Assembly: GCA_964017185.1 (NCBI GenBank)
Contig: OZ024874.1
Span: 12,643,957 to 12,707,956 of the forward strand
Length of the DNA stretch: 64,000 bases
Origin: Rugalucina vietnamica
Taxonomy: Eukaryota > Mollusca > Bivalvia > Lucinida > Lucinidae
Direction: 5' to 3'
The position numbers were made by a program, and so were the translations under genes. Positions 47,701-60,500 of the stretch are shown here, piece by piece (positions within the stretch are counted from its first letter, which is position 1; each line of letters opens with the position of its first letter). The notes under the pieces were generated by a model. The model did no database searches. It was given only the letters and a program-made list of their open reading frames with translations, and had not been told where the DNA came from.

Positions 47701-50700
47701 TATCATATAAGGGACACAACTCATTGATAACCACAGTTACTAAACTTTATGATATTATGACATCATCAACGTCAGGAAACTATAGCGACGACGTCATGAA
47801 TTTACTTTTGTTTGTTACAGTGTACAGTGTTGCAGTCATACTAATTTACTAGTATTTTGTATTTGTTGTTGACTTTATCAATTTATATACACATTGGTTC
47901 CCCCTTCCTATAGATGCTTCATATAAAAGTTGGCTTTGGTTGGCCAAGTGGTTTCAGAGAAAATGTGGCCGCATGGATGGATGCATGGATGCATGCACGG
48001 ACGCCGGCTCGAGTACTATACTATAAGCTCCCCATGAGCCTTTGGCTCAGGTGTGCTAACAACACGGACAATGCAATAGATAGATTGGTTAGCAAATTTG
48101 TTAAATGAACCGCCTCAAATCAAAAGTTTAAAGAGCTAAAGAAACCAAAAATACTACAACATTACTTTCTCTAAATTAAACTGCAATTTCCTCTCCTGAA
48201 AGTGCAGAATGTTAATTTAAGTCTATTATTCTTACTCAACACAAAGCAAACATTGTAATATCTCTGTATGTTGATCCTTCTCCAAACTTCTTTAGTGACC
48301 CCCATTTGGTGTACAGATTCAATAATAGTTTGAAATTTACATATTTATAAACTTCTTATTACATTTTCATTCAAATATGAGCCGCGACGCAAGAAAACCG
48401 GTCTTCGGGGTTTCCGACAAGGTCTGACACAAACCGGCCTGTACAAGCACAGAAAAGAGCTAGAAGCTTGAAATTTCGGATTTAAGTAGAAGAGGAATTG
48501 TACTATCCGTGTAGCGAAAACAAAGGCGCTGATCAGCTTCGCGGTTACCGCGAAGCTGATCTGCGCCTTTGTTTTCGCATAGGCAATAATCCCGTTTTCT
48601 CACGATGCGGCTCATATTATAGTAAGTAACAAATATGACTGCTGAGATTTTTTTTTATTGTTTTTGTTTTTATCTCAGAAAATGCAAAACTATTTGCACA
48701 TTGTCATAAATAATGGAGACACTGACAGTACAATTCCTCTTCTACTTTTACCCAAACATTTATGCTTCTAGCTTTATTCTGAGACTGTCTTGGCGGGTTT
48801 ATGTCGGACCTGATAGGAACCTCAGAATTCTGGTTTTCTTGCGTCAAAGACTTACAGGTTTTCTTGGCACAGGTCTAGGTAGAGGTTTTGGTGAGGACTG
48901 TACTTCTTCTTTCTTTACCGCCTAAAAGATAGGAGGAACATCATGAATGAAAAGTGCTCATGATATGGCCCATAAAACACAAAAATTGTCTATAACATAA
49001 CAGATTAAAGGAATTAAAAACAATTTTCCAGACAATAATATTTACTAGGTTTTCATTACGAAAACACACCCATGTAATATACAGATTTTTTTTAAGTTGT
49101 AAAACATAGATTGTAGGTACACGTTAGAACCACCTCGCCGAGGCGGTTCTTACAAGTACCCACAATCTATGTTTCAGAGCAAAAATAAGAAAAATAGGTT
49201 AAACCCCTGCCTACCTCAGTTTTGCTATATAAAAGTGGGGTATAAGGGGGTATATATTGCATGGAAATGTTATCCTGATGAAAGAATTTTGTGGCAAATA
49301 ACAGATCAAACTCAAGACAATCTACGTCATGAAAACTAAAACACCTGATTCATGCAAAGTAAAAATAACAATTTTGAAAATCAAGCATGCAAAGATGTAT
49401 TTAGAAAGCATGTGACTAGTATAGTTCATCTACTTTCTAAATCCAAAATCTAACGGCTCTAAACATCTCCTATTGTATAGTCATCACATTTGCGCCACAT
49501 CGTGAGAAAACGGGATTGCCTATGCAAAAACAAAGGCGCAGATCAGAGTGCAGTAACTGCACAGCTGATCAGCACCTTTGTTTTCGCTACAAGGATCGTG
49601 CAATTCCTCTTCTTCCTAAATCCCAAATTTCAAGCTTCTAGGCCGGTTTGTGTCAGATACCCCGAAGACCAGTTTTCTCGGGTCACAGCTCATTAATGTT
49701 AGAATAAGTCAGATTATTCCAAGTCAACTTTTCTCGAAATATGGCTCAAAAGTGATGTCCTTACTGTTGTGGCTTCCTCATGGACTTCATTTTCTTGTAA
49801 ATCTTCTCTCACACCTTCAAAACAAAGAATACGTTTCAGGATAATTTTCAATATCAAAGCTGTTCATAATGTCCTTCGCCTTACAATATTGCGCAGAGAT
49901 TGATTTGTTGCACATCTAAGTCTCTGCATGAGAAAACCAACCATCTGCATATGCGAAAACAAAGGCGCAGATCAGCTGTGCAGTAACAGCTGATCAGCGC
50001 CTTTGTTTTCGCTACATGGATAGTATGATCCCTTTACTTCTTAAATCCAAAATTTCAAGCTTGTAGCCTGCTTCTGTGGCTGTATAGGCCGGTTTGTGTC
50101 AGATCTGGTCAGAAACCCAGATTGTTGGTTTTGGCATGCAAAGGCCCATCTGTCAATTAACTACAGTTATTTTTTTCAAAAGAAATGAACAGTTTGTCAT
50201 GTTAAGGTTTTGAGCTTAATGAAACATTTAACAACCATAGGCCGATTATTCAAAACTTTGCTAGCTTAACATCATCATTAAGACCTTAACTTGTTAAGTA
50301 AATGCCGACTACATAAGCAAATACACTGTTATCTTTTGTTGAAAAATGAGAGAATCCTTTGCATGCATGGCAAATGATTCTCACATTTTATCAACACAAG
50401 ATAATGATGTATTAATAATTTTTTTTTTTTTTTTTTTTTATGTTTGAAATTTTAAGAAATTGTTAACTAACAATCTTGTTAACTCATTTAAAGACTGGCG
50501 TCCTTTTTGTGTGACATAGGCAAACAGAATAGCCCCAGATGTGACGCTGCAGAACGCGGTGTCCCATCTGGGGCTATTCTGCTTGCTTAAAGAATATTCA
50601 CTGAAAAATTGAATAAAATTTAAAAATCACACCTGATGCCCCTAAGAACTGAAGTGGACTCACCAAAATGATAATAATGGGAAAAATTCATTTGTCAAGT

Positions 50701-53700
50701 ATAGGTTAATTTTGAACAACTGGGCCATGTATTGATGCAAGTTCAACTCAAACTAATTAAGGGGAGCACAAGGGCCGGTTGGTAGAACATAGGACTCCAA
50801 ACCAAGAGGTCCTTGGTTTGATCCCAACATGGCGCACCGTGTTGTATCTAACTTTTGATACCATAATGTACCGTTAATTTTCCTTTGTTTCGGTGGTGTA
50901 ACAGGATGTCGCTGTGATTTCACTGCTGGTACAGTTTTATACAAATTCTCGATATTTTCCGCATCTTCTTTCTTTAGAGGTGGAAGAGTTCTATTCAAGT
51001 CTATTTTAAACTGAAATGAAGAATATATAAAGTTACAAGCTCTAAAGTGTTTGTGGACAAAATTATATAAAATTTATTAAATAAGCCTTTGATCAGTTTT
51101 ATAAATTTCAAATAAAATGAGCATGAGTGTAAGATTTTTTAAAATGGGATTTTCTCGCCTTCAAAAATTCAGTGTTGTCTGTTAATATATTTGTGGTTGT
51201 ACCATAATTGAGCTGTGTCATGAGAAAACCAGATTTTATGCCTATGCAAAAACAAAGGCGCATGAGCTTCGAGGTTACCGCGAAGCTGATCAGCGCCTTT
51301 GTTTTCGCTACTTGGATAGTAGAATCCCTCTTCTTCCTAAATCCAAATTTTCAAGCTTCTAGCCTTTTTCTGTGACTGTGCAGTCCGGTTTGTGTCAGAC
51401 CAGGTCGGAAAACGCATTGTTGGTTATCTCATGAGGCAGCTCAGTTAACTACTTATTAATAAGTCAAATGATATATATTTTTTTTTCTAATTCAGTTTTA
51501 CGTCCCTTTCAAGATTATTTCAGCTCATATGAGACGGGCCAATCAGTAGGTGGGCGAAAACGAGAGAACCCCGAGAAAAAACACCTGGCACACCCGCAAG
51601 CAGAACTTGGCTTGTCTCACATGGTGACCAGAGCGGGGTTCAAACCCACACCAGACACAGCGGTGAGATGCCAAATGATAAAACTAAACTTGTTGCTATC
51701 AAAGTGAATTGATACTTACAGAATCATTATGTTTTCTCCGCCTATCTCTCGCTGTAACACTGTTATTTAAGTCTATTGACCCGTCAGGTCGTAACGAATG
51801 ATTTAACAGTCCGTTCATCTTTGGTTCTGACAGAATTTCTTCATCTGAACTGTACGACTCATTGTCCAATCGTAATTTACCTAAGCAGATCATGTGACAC
51901 CCTCCACATGATACCTATAATTAAGGAACAGGAAGGTATATTTAGAAAATGGTGATACCTTCAACATGAAAACCATTATTCTTTTTTCAAGATCATTTCA
52001 CTCATATTAGGCAGTCACTTAGCAGGGCAAAAAGTGGGTGTGGCCCCTTCACCCTAATACACACACAAGCTGTGCTTGACTTGTCTCACATGTGCTCTAT
52101 GTGGGTTAAAAATGTCTTGACTGCATTTATAAGCAAAGGCTAGTCTTTAACTAAATGTTTTAAAAAAAATAATCTTCAACCTTTCCACTAAATTTTGATA
52201 TATCTAAAGAAAACTAAAAAATACTTTCAGTAAACCATTAAAGTTGGGCAGATATGAACTTGATTATAGCTTTGCTGTAATATAAAATGAGCCGCCTCAT
52301 GGGAAAACCAACAATTTGCATATGCGAAAACAAAGGCGCAGTCAGCTTCGCAGTAACCGAGAAGCTGATCAGCGCCTTAGTTTTCGCTACACGGATAGTA
52401 CAATCCTTCTACTCTCTAAATACAGTTCAACCTCATTATAATGCGCCTCATTATAATGCGGTTTTCAATATAACACGGCCATGCCATGGCTCCCAAATTG
52501 ATTATTTTGCTATATGTCTATAGTAAGTAACCTCATTATAACACGGTTCACTTATAACATGGTCTGCTCCTATGGACCCCAAAGATAGCGTTATAATGAG
52601 GTTTGTTGTGGATTAACCACCTGTACGCAATTTCATGCTTCTAGCTGTCTTCTGTTATTGTGCAGTCCGGTTTGTGTCGGACCTGGTCGGAAATCACTTT
52701 GTTGGTTTTCCCACGAGGCGGCTCAAATTATGACTGCACACTGAAAGAACAATGGTCCTACCTTTTCTACATTGAACTTTGAGAAGCGTTTGACTCGTTG
52801 TGGTGTGAACTGATTTGAGAAACTTTCCTGGCCTAACCCTAACTTTCCATGCCGACCATCCCCAAATGTGTATAACTGGCCTTTGTCTGGAAATGACAGT
52901 AAAAAAGAAAATATGAAGAATCATAAGAATTTTCCCAAAAATGAGCTCTGTCTGGAGAAAACCAGTCTTTGGGAGTTACGACCCAGTGCAACATAAACTG
53001 GCCTGTACAAGAAAACTTGTACACAGAAAACTGTTCACTAAAGATTTGAGTATGATGAAATTTTGGATTTATAAAGAAGAGGGATTGTACAATCTATGTA
53101 GTGAAAACAAAGGTGACGATCAGTTACTGCACATCTTTGTTTTCACTTACGCTATAAGCTGGTTTTCTTATGATGCAGCTTAAATAGTATTGTACATGCA
53201 TGTTGGGCAAATAAGTCCTTTGGGTAAAGTTTATGTAAAGTTTTCTTCATCTTGGACTATTTATGTACATGTTGCTTCCCCCTTCCTATAGATACTTCAT
53301 ATAAAATTTGACTTTAATTGGCAAAGCTGTTTCAGAGAAGAAGATCTTTGACCAGAGGACCATTGGTCCTGAGAACGCTCACCTGAAGCCTCATCTTGGA
53401 GTATTAGGTCATCATGAAATGACCTTGACCTTGAATACTCACACACCTTTATTGAGTTGTCTGCATCCGCAAAGTTTCAGGTCTCGGGCTGCAATAGTTT
53501 CCAAACCCAGTGATTTCTGAGAAAACCATAATTTTAATTTTGATATTTAAATGACCTTGGGTCAAGGTCAAGAAATGACCTTGGCCTTCATTAATTACTT
53601 ACCTTCATTGACTCCATTAGTTGTCTGCATCTATCAACTTTCAGGTCTCAGGCTGCAACAGTTTCCAAAATATCCATTGTTTTCGCCTTTTCCCATGTAA

Positions 53701-56700
53701 AAGCCTATGTTTCCAAAATTGACCTTGCCGTAAAATAAGTCAAGGTCATCCTAAGGTCATCATTTCAACAAACTATGATGGGCTGGAGTCCCAAATGGTC
53801 CAAGTTTCGCGTAAATCGGCCAGCCAGGTTCTGGAGAAGAAGATTTTTGAGTGGTTTTTACCATAGTTGGGCATGGCCGCCATCTTGGTCATGTGACCCG
53901 AATTTTGCGATCAAACTTTCGTTCCCCCTACCCATGGACGCTCCACACAAAATTTCACTTTGATTGGCAAAGCAGTTTCAGAGAAGAAGATCTTTGAAAA
54001 GTGTGTATGGACGACAGACTGGCCAAGGTCAAAAGATGACCTTGACCTAAATTAATTACATACCTTTATCTACTCCATTAGTTGTTTGCATCTACCACTT
54101 TTCAAGTCTCAGGCTGCAACAGTTTTCAAAAAATCCATAGTTTTCACTTTTCCCATGTAAAAGCCTATGTTTCCAAAATTGAAATTGCCGTAAAATAGGT
54201 CAAGGTCATCTTAGGGTCATTATTTGGTCAAACTATGATGGGCTGGAGTCCCAAATGCTCCATGCCAAGTTTCATGAAAATCGGCCTGCCGGTTCTGGAG
54301 AAGAAGATTTTTGAGTGGTTTTTACCATATATGGGCGTGGCGGCCATCTTTGTCATGTGACCTGGATTTCACTATCAAACTTTCGTCTCCCCTACCCATG
54401 GATGCTCCACATAAAATTTCACTTTGATTGGCTAAGCAGTTTCAGAGAAGATCTTTGAAAAGTGTGTATGGACGACAGACTGGCCAAGGTCAAGAAATGA
54501 CCTTGACCTAAATTAATCACATACCTTCATCTACTCCATTAGTTATTTGCATCTACCACTTTTCAGGCCTCAGGCTGCAATAGTTTTCAAAAAATCCATA
54601 GTTTTCACTTTTTTCCATGTAGAAGCCTATGTTTCCAAAATTGACATTGCTGTAAAATAGGTCAAGGACATCCTATGGTCATCATTTGATCAAACTATGA
54701 TGAGCTGTCCCAAATGCTACATGCCAAGTTTCATGAAAATTGGCCTGCCGGTTCTGGAGAAGAAGATTTTTGAGTGGTTTTTACCATATATGGGCGTGGC
54801 GGCCATCTTTGTCATGTGACCTGGATTTCACTATCAAACTTTCGTCTCCCCTACCCATGGATGCTCCACATAAAATTTCACTTTGATTGGCCAAGCAGTT
54901 TCAGAGAAGAAGATCTTTGAAAAGTGTGTATGGACAACAGACTGGCCAAGGTCAAGAGATGACCTTGACCTATATTAATCACATACCTTCATCTACTCCA
55001 TTAGTTGTTTGCATCTACCACTTTTCAGGCCTCAGGCTGCAATAGTTTTCAAAAAATCCATAGTTTTCACTTTTTCCCATGTAAAAGCCTATGTTTCCAA
55101 ATTTGACCTTGCCGTAAAATAGGTCAAGGTCATCCAAGGGTCATCATTTTATCAAACTATGATGGGCTGAGGTCCCCAATGCTACATACCAAGTTTCGTG
55201 GAAATCGGCCCACCGCTTCTGGAGAAGAAGATTTTTGAGTGGTTTTTACCATATATGGGCGTGGCGGCCATCTTGGTCATGTGACCAAGATGTCGCAAAC
55301 AAAATTACAATGCCACTACCCAAGGACGCTCCACATACAATTTCAACTAGATCAGCCAAGCGGTTTCAGAGAAGAAGATCTTTGAAATTGTGGACGACGA
55401 CGACGGACGGACGACGGACGGACGCCGGATCATGGGTATACTATAAGCTCACCTGTGAGCCTTCGGCTCAGGTGAGCTAAAAATGGTGGACGATGTAGAC
55501 GACGGACAGACAACGGACGGACAGAATGACGGGCACATGCCTATCCTATAAGCTCACCTTGTGACCCTACAGCTCAAGTGAGCTAAAAATAGAAAATTTG
55601 CCAAATAAAAGTCATAAAAAAATTCTGAATTTACTGTATTAAACTATTAGTGTAAAACTAACCTGAGATTAAACATGTGTGGTTCTCTCCACAAGAAATG
55701 GCTTGTACTTTGAAGTTGATTGGAAGTTTTCTGGGCGTAGTTGACTGTAGACAATGGGTGCCGTGACCTAGCTGGCCACTGGGACCATCACCGAATGTGT
55801 AGACATTGCCTGTCTCTGAAAAATGTTTAAGGTAAAGAACCATAAAAATGCTGATCCATAGATTTTTTTTATTTTTTGATATTTTAGAGAAAATATTTAT
55901 ATCTGTCGATTCGTGTAATAAAAAAACATGGTTACCAGGTTGGTTTTTCCGCAAACCGCTCCCCTAAAATGGCTAAAAATGCCTTTATTTGTACGTGACG
56001 TAATGGGAAAGTAATGAAAACGCGTCGCTTTTTGCACATGAGCGCCGTTTGCAAGAGAACTAATCCATAGAATTTTTTTAAAAACTAAAAATAGTCTCGT
56101 TTTTATATTGTGTGTCAAAAAGTAAAATAAGAGTCCTTGACTACCAGGTTGGTTTCGGCGGTATTTGTCAACGAATGAAGACAGGTAAGCTAAAATTCTT
56201 AATTATCCGTAAGTGACGTTGACGTCATGAGAATGGCGCCTTTTGATTTTTCAGACGAGTTTCATAAACGTTCGGCATTTGGTCTATTAGAATGAGCTTT
56301 AGGCGGTGAATTAAGATCATTAATTAACTTGTGCTTGTATCTGAGTAATTTTCAACTCAAATGACCTTTCAGTCATATTACGAAGGGTGAATGGTTTAAA
56401 TACGGCCTAGGTTCAATAGTATGTATAGCCGTACTGTTCAAAATGTTTGACCCTAAATTTCAATCATATGTACTTGTTTGTTTGAATTGATGCTAAAAGT
56501 CCCAGTCAACAGCTATGGTCATACCGGGACGTTGCCTCCATTTTATTAGGGTTTAAAAATAACCACCAAACTAAGCCAACAATGCGTATATGTATGGATG
56601 GTTTGACTTGAAACCACTTTTCCTGGGCAGGCTTAACCAGTAATCAGATGGCCTTCGATCAAACTTATTCAATTGTTCTACATAAATATCATTTCATCAA

Positions 56701-57367
56701 ACGCGCAATGCATGCGATGTAAGGTCTGTAAAGTATATGATCTGTTTTAGTTTTATTATTTCCATTGCGCGACTTATTACAAACGAAAGTGAAAAAAGGG
56801 ATAATCCCGAGAAAAAACCATCTGGCACACCCGCAAGCAGAATTTGGCTAGCTCACATATGCCTGATGTGGGGCTCGAACCAACACCAGACACAGCGCGT
56901 TAATGAAGCGCGTTTATGAAATCAGCGTTCTTAACAACTCGACCATCGACCATGGGTCGCTGGATAAAGTTTTTTCAGATGATTATGTTTAATATAATAC
57001 ATTAGGTCGGTTTTTAATGCTTTTTGTTTAAATTATAGAAGCCGTTAATTTCATTTCAAGTGCCTCTCTTTTCTGTACCGTTAAACTAATATGCGAGCAC
57101 AGAATCAGAAAACCAAAAATCCGCATATGCGAAACCAAAGGCCCAGATTAGCTATGCATTGACTGCACAGCTTATCAGCATACTTCTCTTCTACTTAAAT
57201 CTAAAATTTAAAGCTTCTATCCTGCTTCTGTGGCTGTACAGTCTGGGTTGTGTCAGATCTGGTCCGGAACCCCGATTGTTGGTTTTCTCATGCAGAGGCT
57301 CATTCTAAAGCTAAAGTTCCTTCCACGAGGATTGAAAAGCTCGATCGGATAAGCCAACAAAATATCA

Positions 57368-57398
<31 letters not shown>

Positions 57399-57508
57399 AT
57401 CTATTTACATAATATTTATTTATATAAATAAATTCATTTACATAACATAAATAAATTTATTTACATAAATAAATTTATTTACATAATTGAATAAATGAAT
57501 AAATTTAT

Positions 57509-57568
<60 letters not shown>

Positions 57569-60500
57569 ACAAATTAGATTTAATAAAAAATAAATTATCG
57601 GGCGAATGAACAGAATGAATAAATAAACATGATAATAAAGAGGCTTTGGCGGGCTCGATCCTCGAGTCCCTCACATCACCTTCCACACGATAAAGCCGAC
57701 CGAAATGAATGGGTGTACGAAATAACGTACACCAGCTTTCTGGAAATTCTATAAATTCATTTTGTTTTTGTCTTTATGTCGCCAGTTTTATACTTTAGCC
57801 TAAACCGACAGCACACACTCGTAATCTAAAATAAAGCAATATGCATTAAGTTGGAAACGGCATTCTCATTCTGGACCTTCTTTTCTCTCCATTATAATGC
57901 GTTTGTTCGTACAAATTAACAACAAAAGCGGTCCGTTTCTTTGTTTCTGTCGATATTTACTGTGTGTTCGGACCGCACACTTACAACCGACGCCATCTTG
58001 AAAACGACGTCATTGGCGCGACGTTATGGCATTTCGTCCTTCGCGACGCACGGACCTTTAAGCGCCACGGTTTTTATGGTTCTTTACCTTAAATGATAAT
58101 TGTTAATAAGAACAAGAATATGACTGTAGACAGTGGAAACCATAACCTTGCTGATCACTCATGTGTACAAGTTGACACCCCTGGGATTCACACCCCTGAA
58201 CTCAATTTTTGGAGTCCAACTTGCTAACCATTGGGCCACAGGACTCCCTGGCCTTAAAATTGTGGGTTTCAGTATCCGTTAAAGCTACCGTATAAGCTCT
58301 CAACAACTGACTCTCTCTGTTCCCAAGGTTATAAAACTTTTTTCATGCTCAACTCAGCTGAGACTAAAATTTATCCTGCTCGTAAATGTTAAAATGCTGA
58401 CAATTGTTGGCATTTTAACATTTATGAGCAGGATAAATTACTAGTCTTTTAGTTTTGAGCCTGAATTTTCCACTAATTTGGACTATTTCAACATTTATGA
58501 GCAGCTGAAATTTCATGCTCAACTGAGCTGAGCTCGAAAAAGGTTTCATAACCTTGTGGTATCTGTGGCATATCTGTGTCGTCAGTGTACCATTAGATCC
58601 TCTACAGTATATAGTCAACGTACCTGTTAAAACTACTGTATGAGCTCCACCGCAGGCCACTGATTTGACTTTCTCTGATAACAACACTTTCTGTGGCGCA
58701 TCTGTATCGTCGGGGTCGTCTCCCAGGCCCAGTTTCCCACCCTCACTCTCACCAAATGTGTACAATTCACCAGACTCTGAAAGGTAGAAATGCTTAAGTG
58801 AGTGCCTGTCCAACAAGCCTAATAACTTAAGGCAGAAAACACTAAACATACCTTGTCACCTGCCAAGTAACTGGATGAAAACGAAAACTTGCCCATGCAA
58901 TATACAGAGATTCTTAAAGTTGTAAAAAATGAAAATTTTCAAATGAAAAAAATTGATATTTTTCTTATTTTTGCTCAAAACATAGATTGTGGGTACACGT
59001 TAGAACCGCCTCCGCGAGGCGGTTCTAACGAGTACCCACAATCTATGTTTTGGAGCAAAAATAAGAAAAATAGGTATACCCCTGCATACCCCAGTTTTGC
59101 TATATAAAAGTGGGGTTCAGGGGGGTAAACATTACATGGACATGTTTTCCTGATGTATTGATATGGGTTCCTAAATGGACATTAGACTGACAAGACAATG
59201 CAAATACCAAATCTGTGTCTTAGATTGGTTTAAATTACATTTATTTCGACGTGTAGTAATTTCAAATTTGCATTTATGTTAAATTTCAAAAATAAATTCT
59301 TTTACAGCCAGCTAAAAACAGGAAGCCTTTAACATGCTTACCTCAGAAAATGCCTTGATGCCCTGTCCCACCAAACCAGTGGCCTCCTATCCCCATGCAA
59401 CTGACCTGTGACTAAAGCTATGATAGTAAACACACAAATTGAAGGTGACCAAATCCTCTATTTCTAGGGTCAAGACATTCTGTTTCCCGCTCATACCTAG
59501 TTGCCCTTTACCCACTCTGTGCCCCTCTCCCCTACACCACCCACCAGACTCACCTGTGACATAACTGTCTGATAGTAACCGCACGATACACAACATCCTC
59601 TATTCGTATTTCCTCGGGGTCGGGCCATTCTGTTTTCCTTCCCATACCTAGCTGACTTTGTGCCCCTCCCCCCACCCTTTACAACACCCACCAGACTCAC
59701 CTGTGACATAAGCTGTATGATAATAACCACAAGATATACAAGTGACCACATCCTCTATGTGTAGTTCCTCAGGGTCGGGATATTCTGTTTTCCTTCCCAT
59801 AACTAGCTGCCACTTACCCACTTTGTGCCCCTCTCCCCTACACCACCCACCAGACTCACCTGTAACATAAGCTGTATGATAGTAACCGCACGATACAAAA
59901 CATCCTCTATTTGTATCTCTCGGGGTCGGGCCATTCTGTTTTCCTTCCCATACCTAGCTGACTTTGTGCCCCTCCCCCCACCCTTTACACCACCCACCAG
60001 ACTCACCTGTGACATAACTGTATGATAGTAACCGCACGATACACAACATCCTCTATTCGTATTTCCTCTGGGTCGGACCATTCTGTCTTCCTTCCCATAC
60101 CCTGCTGATTTTGTGCCCCTCACCCCACCCTTTACAACACCCACCAGACTCACCTGTGACATAAGCTGTATGATAATAACCACAAGATATACAAGTGACC
60201 ACATCCTCTATACGTAGTTCCTCAGGGTCGGGACATTCTGTTTTCCCGCCCATACCTAGCTGCCCCTCTCCTCCTGACCCCCACACATACACAGCACCAT
60301 CATCTGGTCATGTGAAATATACAAACAATAAAATATGAAGCATATTTGTACTCAAGAATATCGTTGGCTCGTTGACAAAACCTCGTAACTGCACTTTTTT
60401 CAAAAAATCGTTTTTTCACATGGCGCGATTCAAAACATTCAAATTCAGCTTGTGACAAAGCATTGTAGGTTATGTCCAATGGGAAGTTAGTTTTTCGATG

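Larger units (their letters stand above)
55831..58088. mobile_element. 2.26-kb TTAA-flanked element
   Basis: GGTAAAGAACCATAAAAA at the left and its exact complement at the right are bordered by TTAA on both sides (55827-55830 and 58089-58092). TTAA target duplication is characteristic of piggyBac-type elements; membership is inferred because no transposase is visible. It carries nested SINEs, a MITE-1 remnant and an AAAT microsatellite, so it is not recent. Confidence 0.8.

Noticed and set aside
50753-50871. Extension of the RPGR exon at 50872 into downstream sequence (NQGPLGLESYVLPTGP-like tail)
   Set aside because: The extension is antisense tRNA-like SINE sequence and breaks the phase with the next exon.
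57365-57690. LFIY-repeat reading frame on the minus strand
   Set aside because: It is the translation of an (AAAT)n microsatellite.
1787-58260. tRNA-like A/B boxes considered as real tRNA genes
   Set aside because: They are followed by SINE bodies and tails, and no intact cloverleaf acceptor stem could be drawn by eye.
59406-60153. Treating the RCC1 exon-fragment copies as alternative coding exons
   Set aside because: They lack the first ~45 nt. Their CAG|CTAG acceptor-like site does not match the phase-1 donor upstream, and most are frameshifted.
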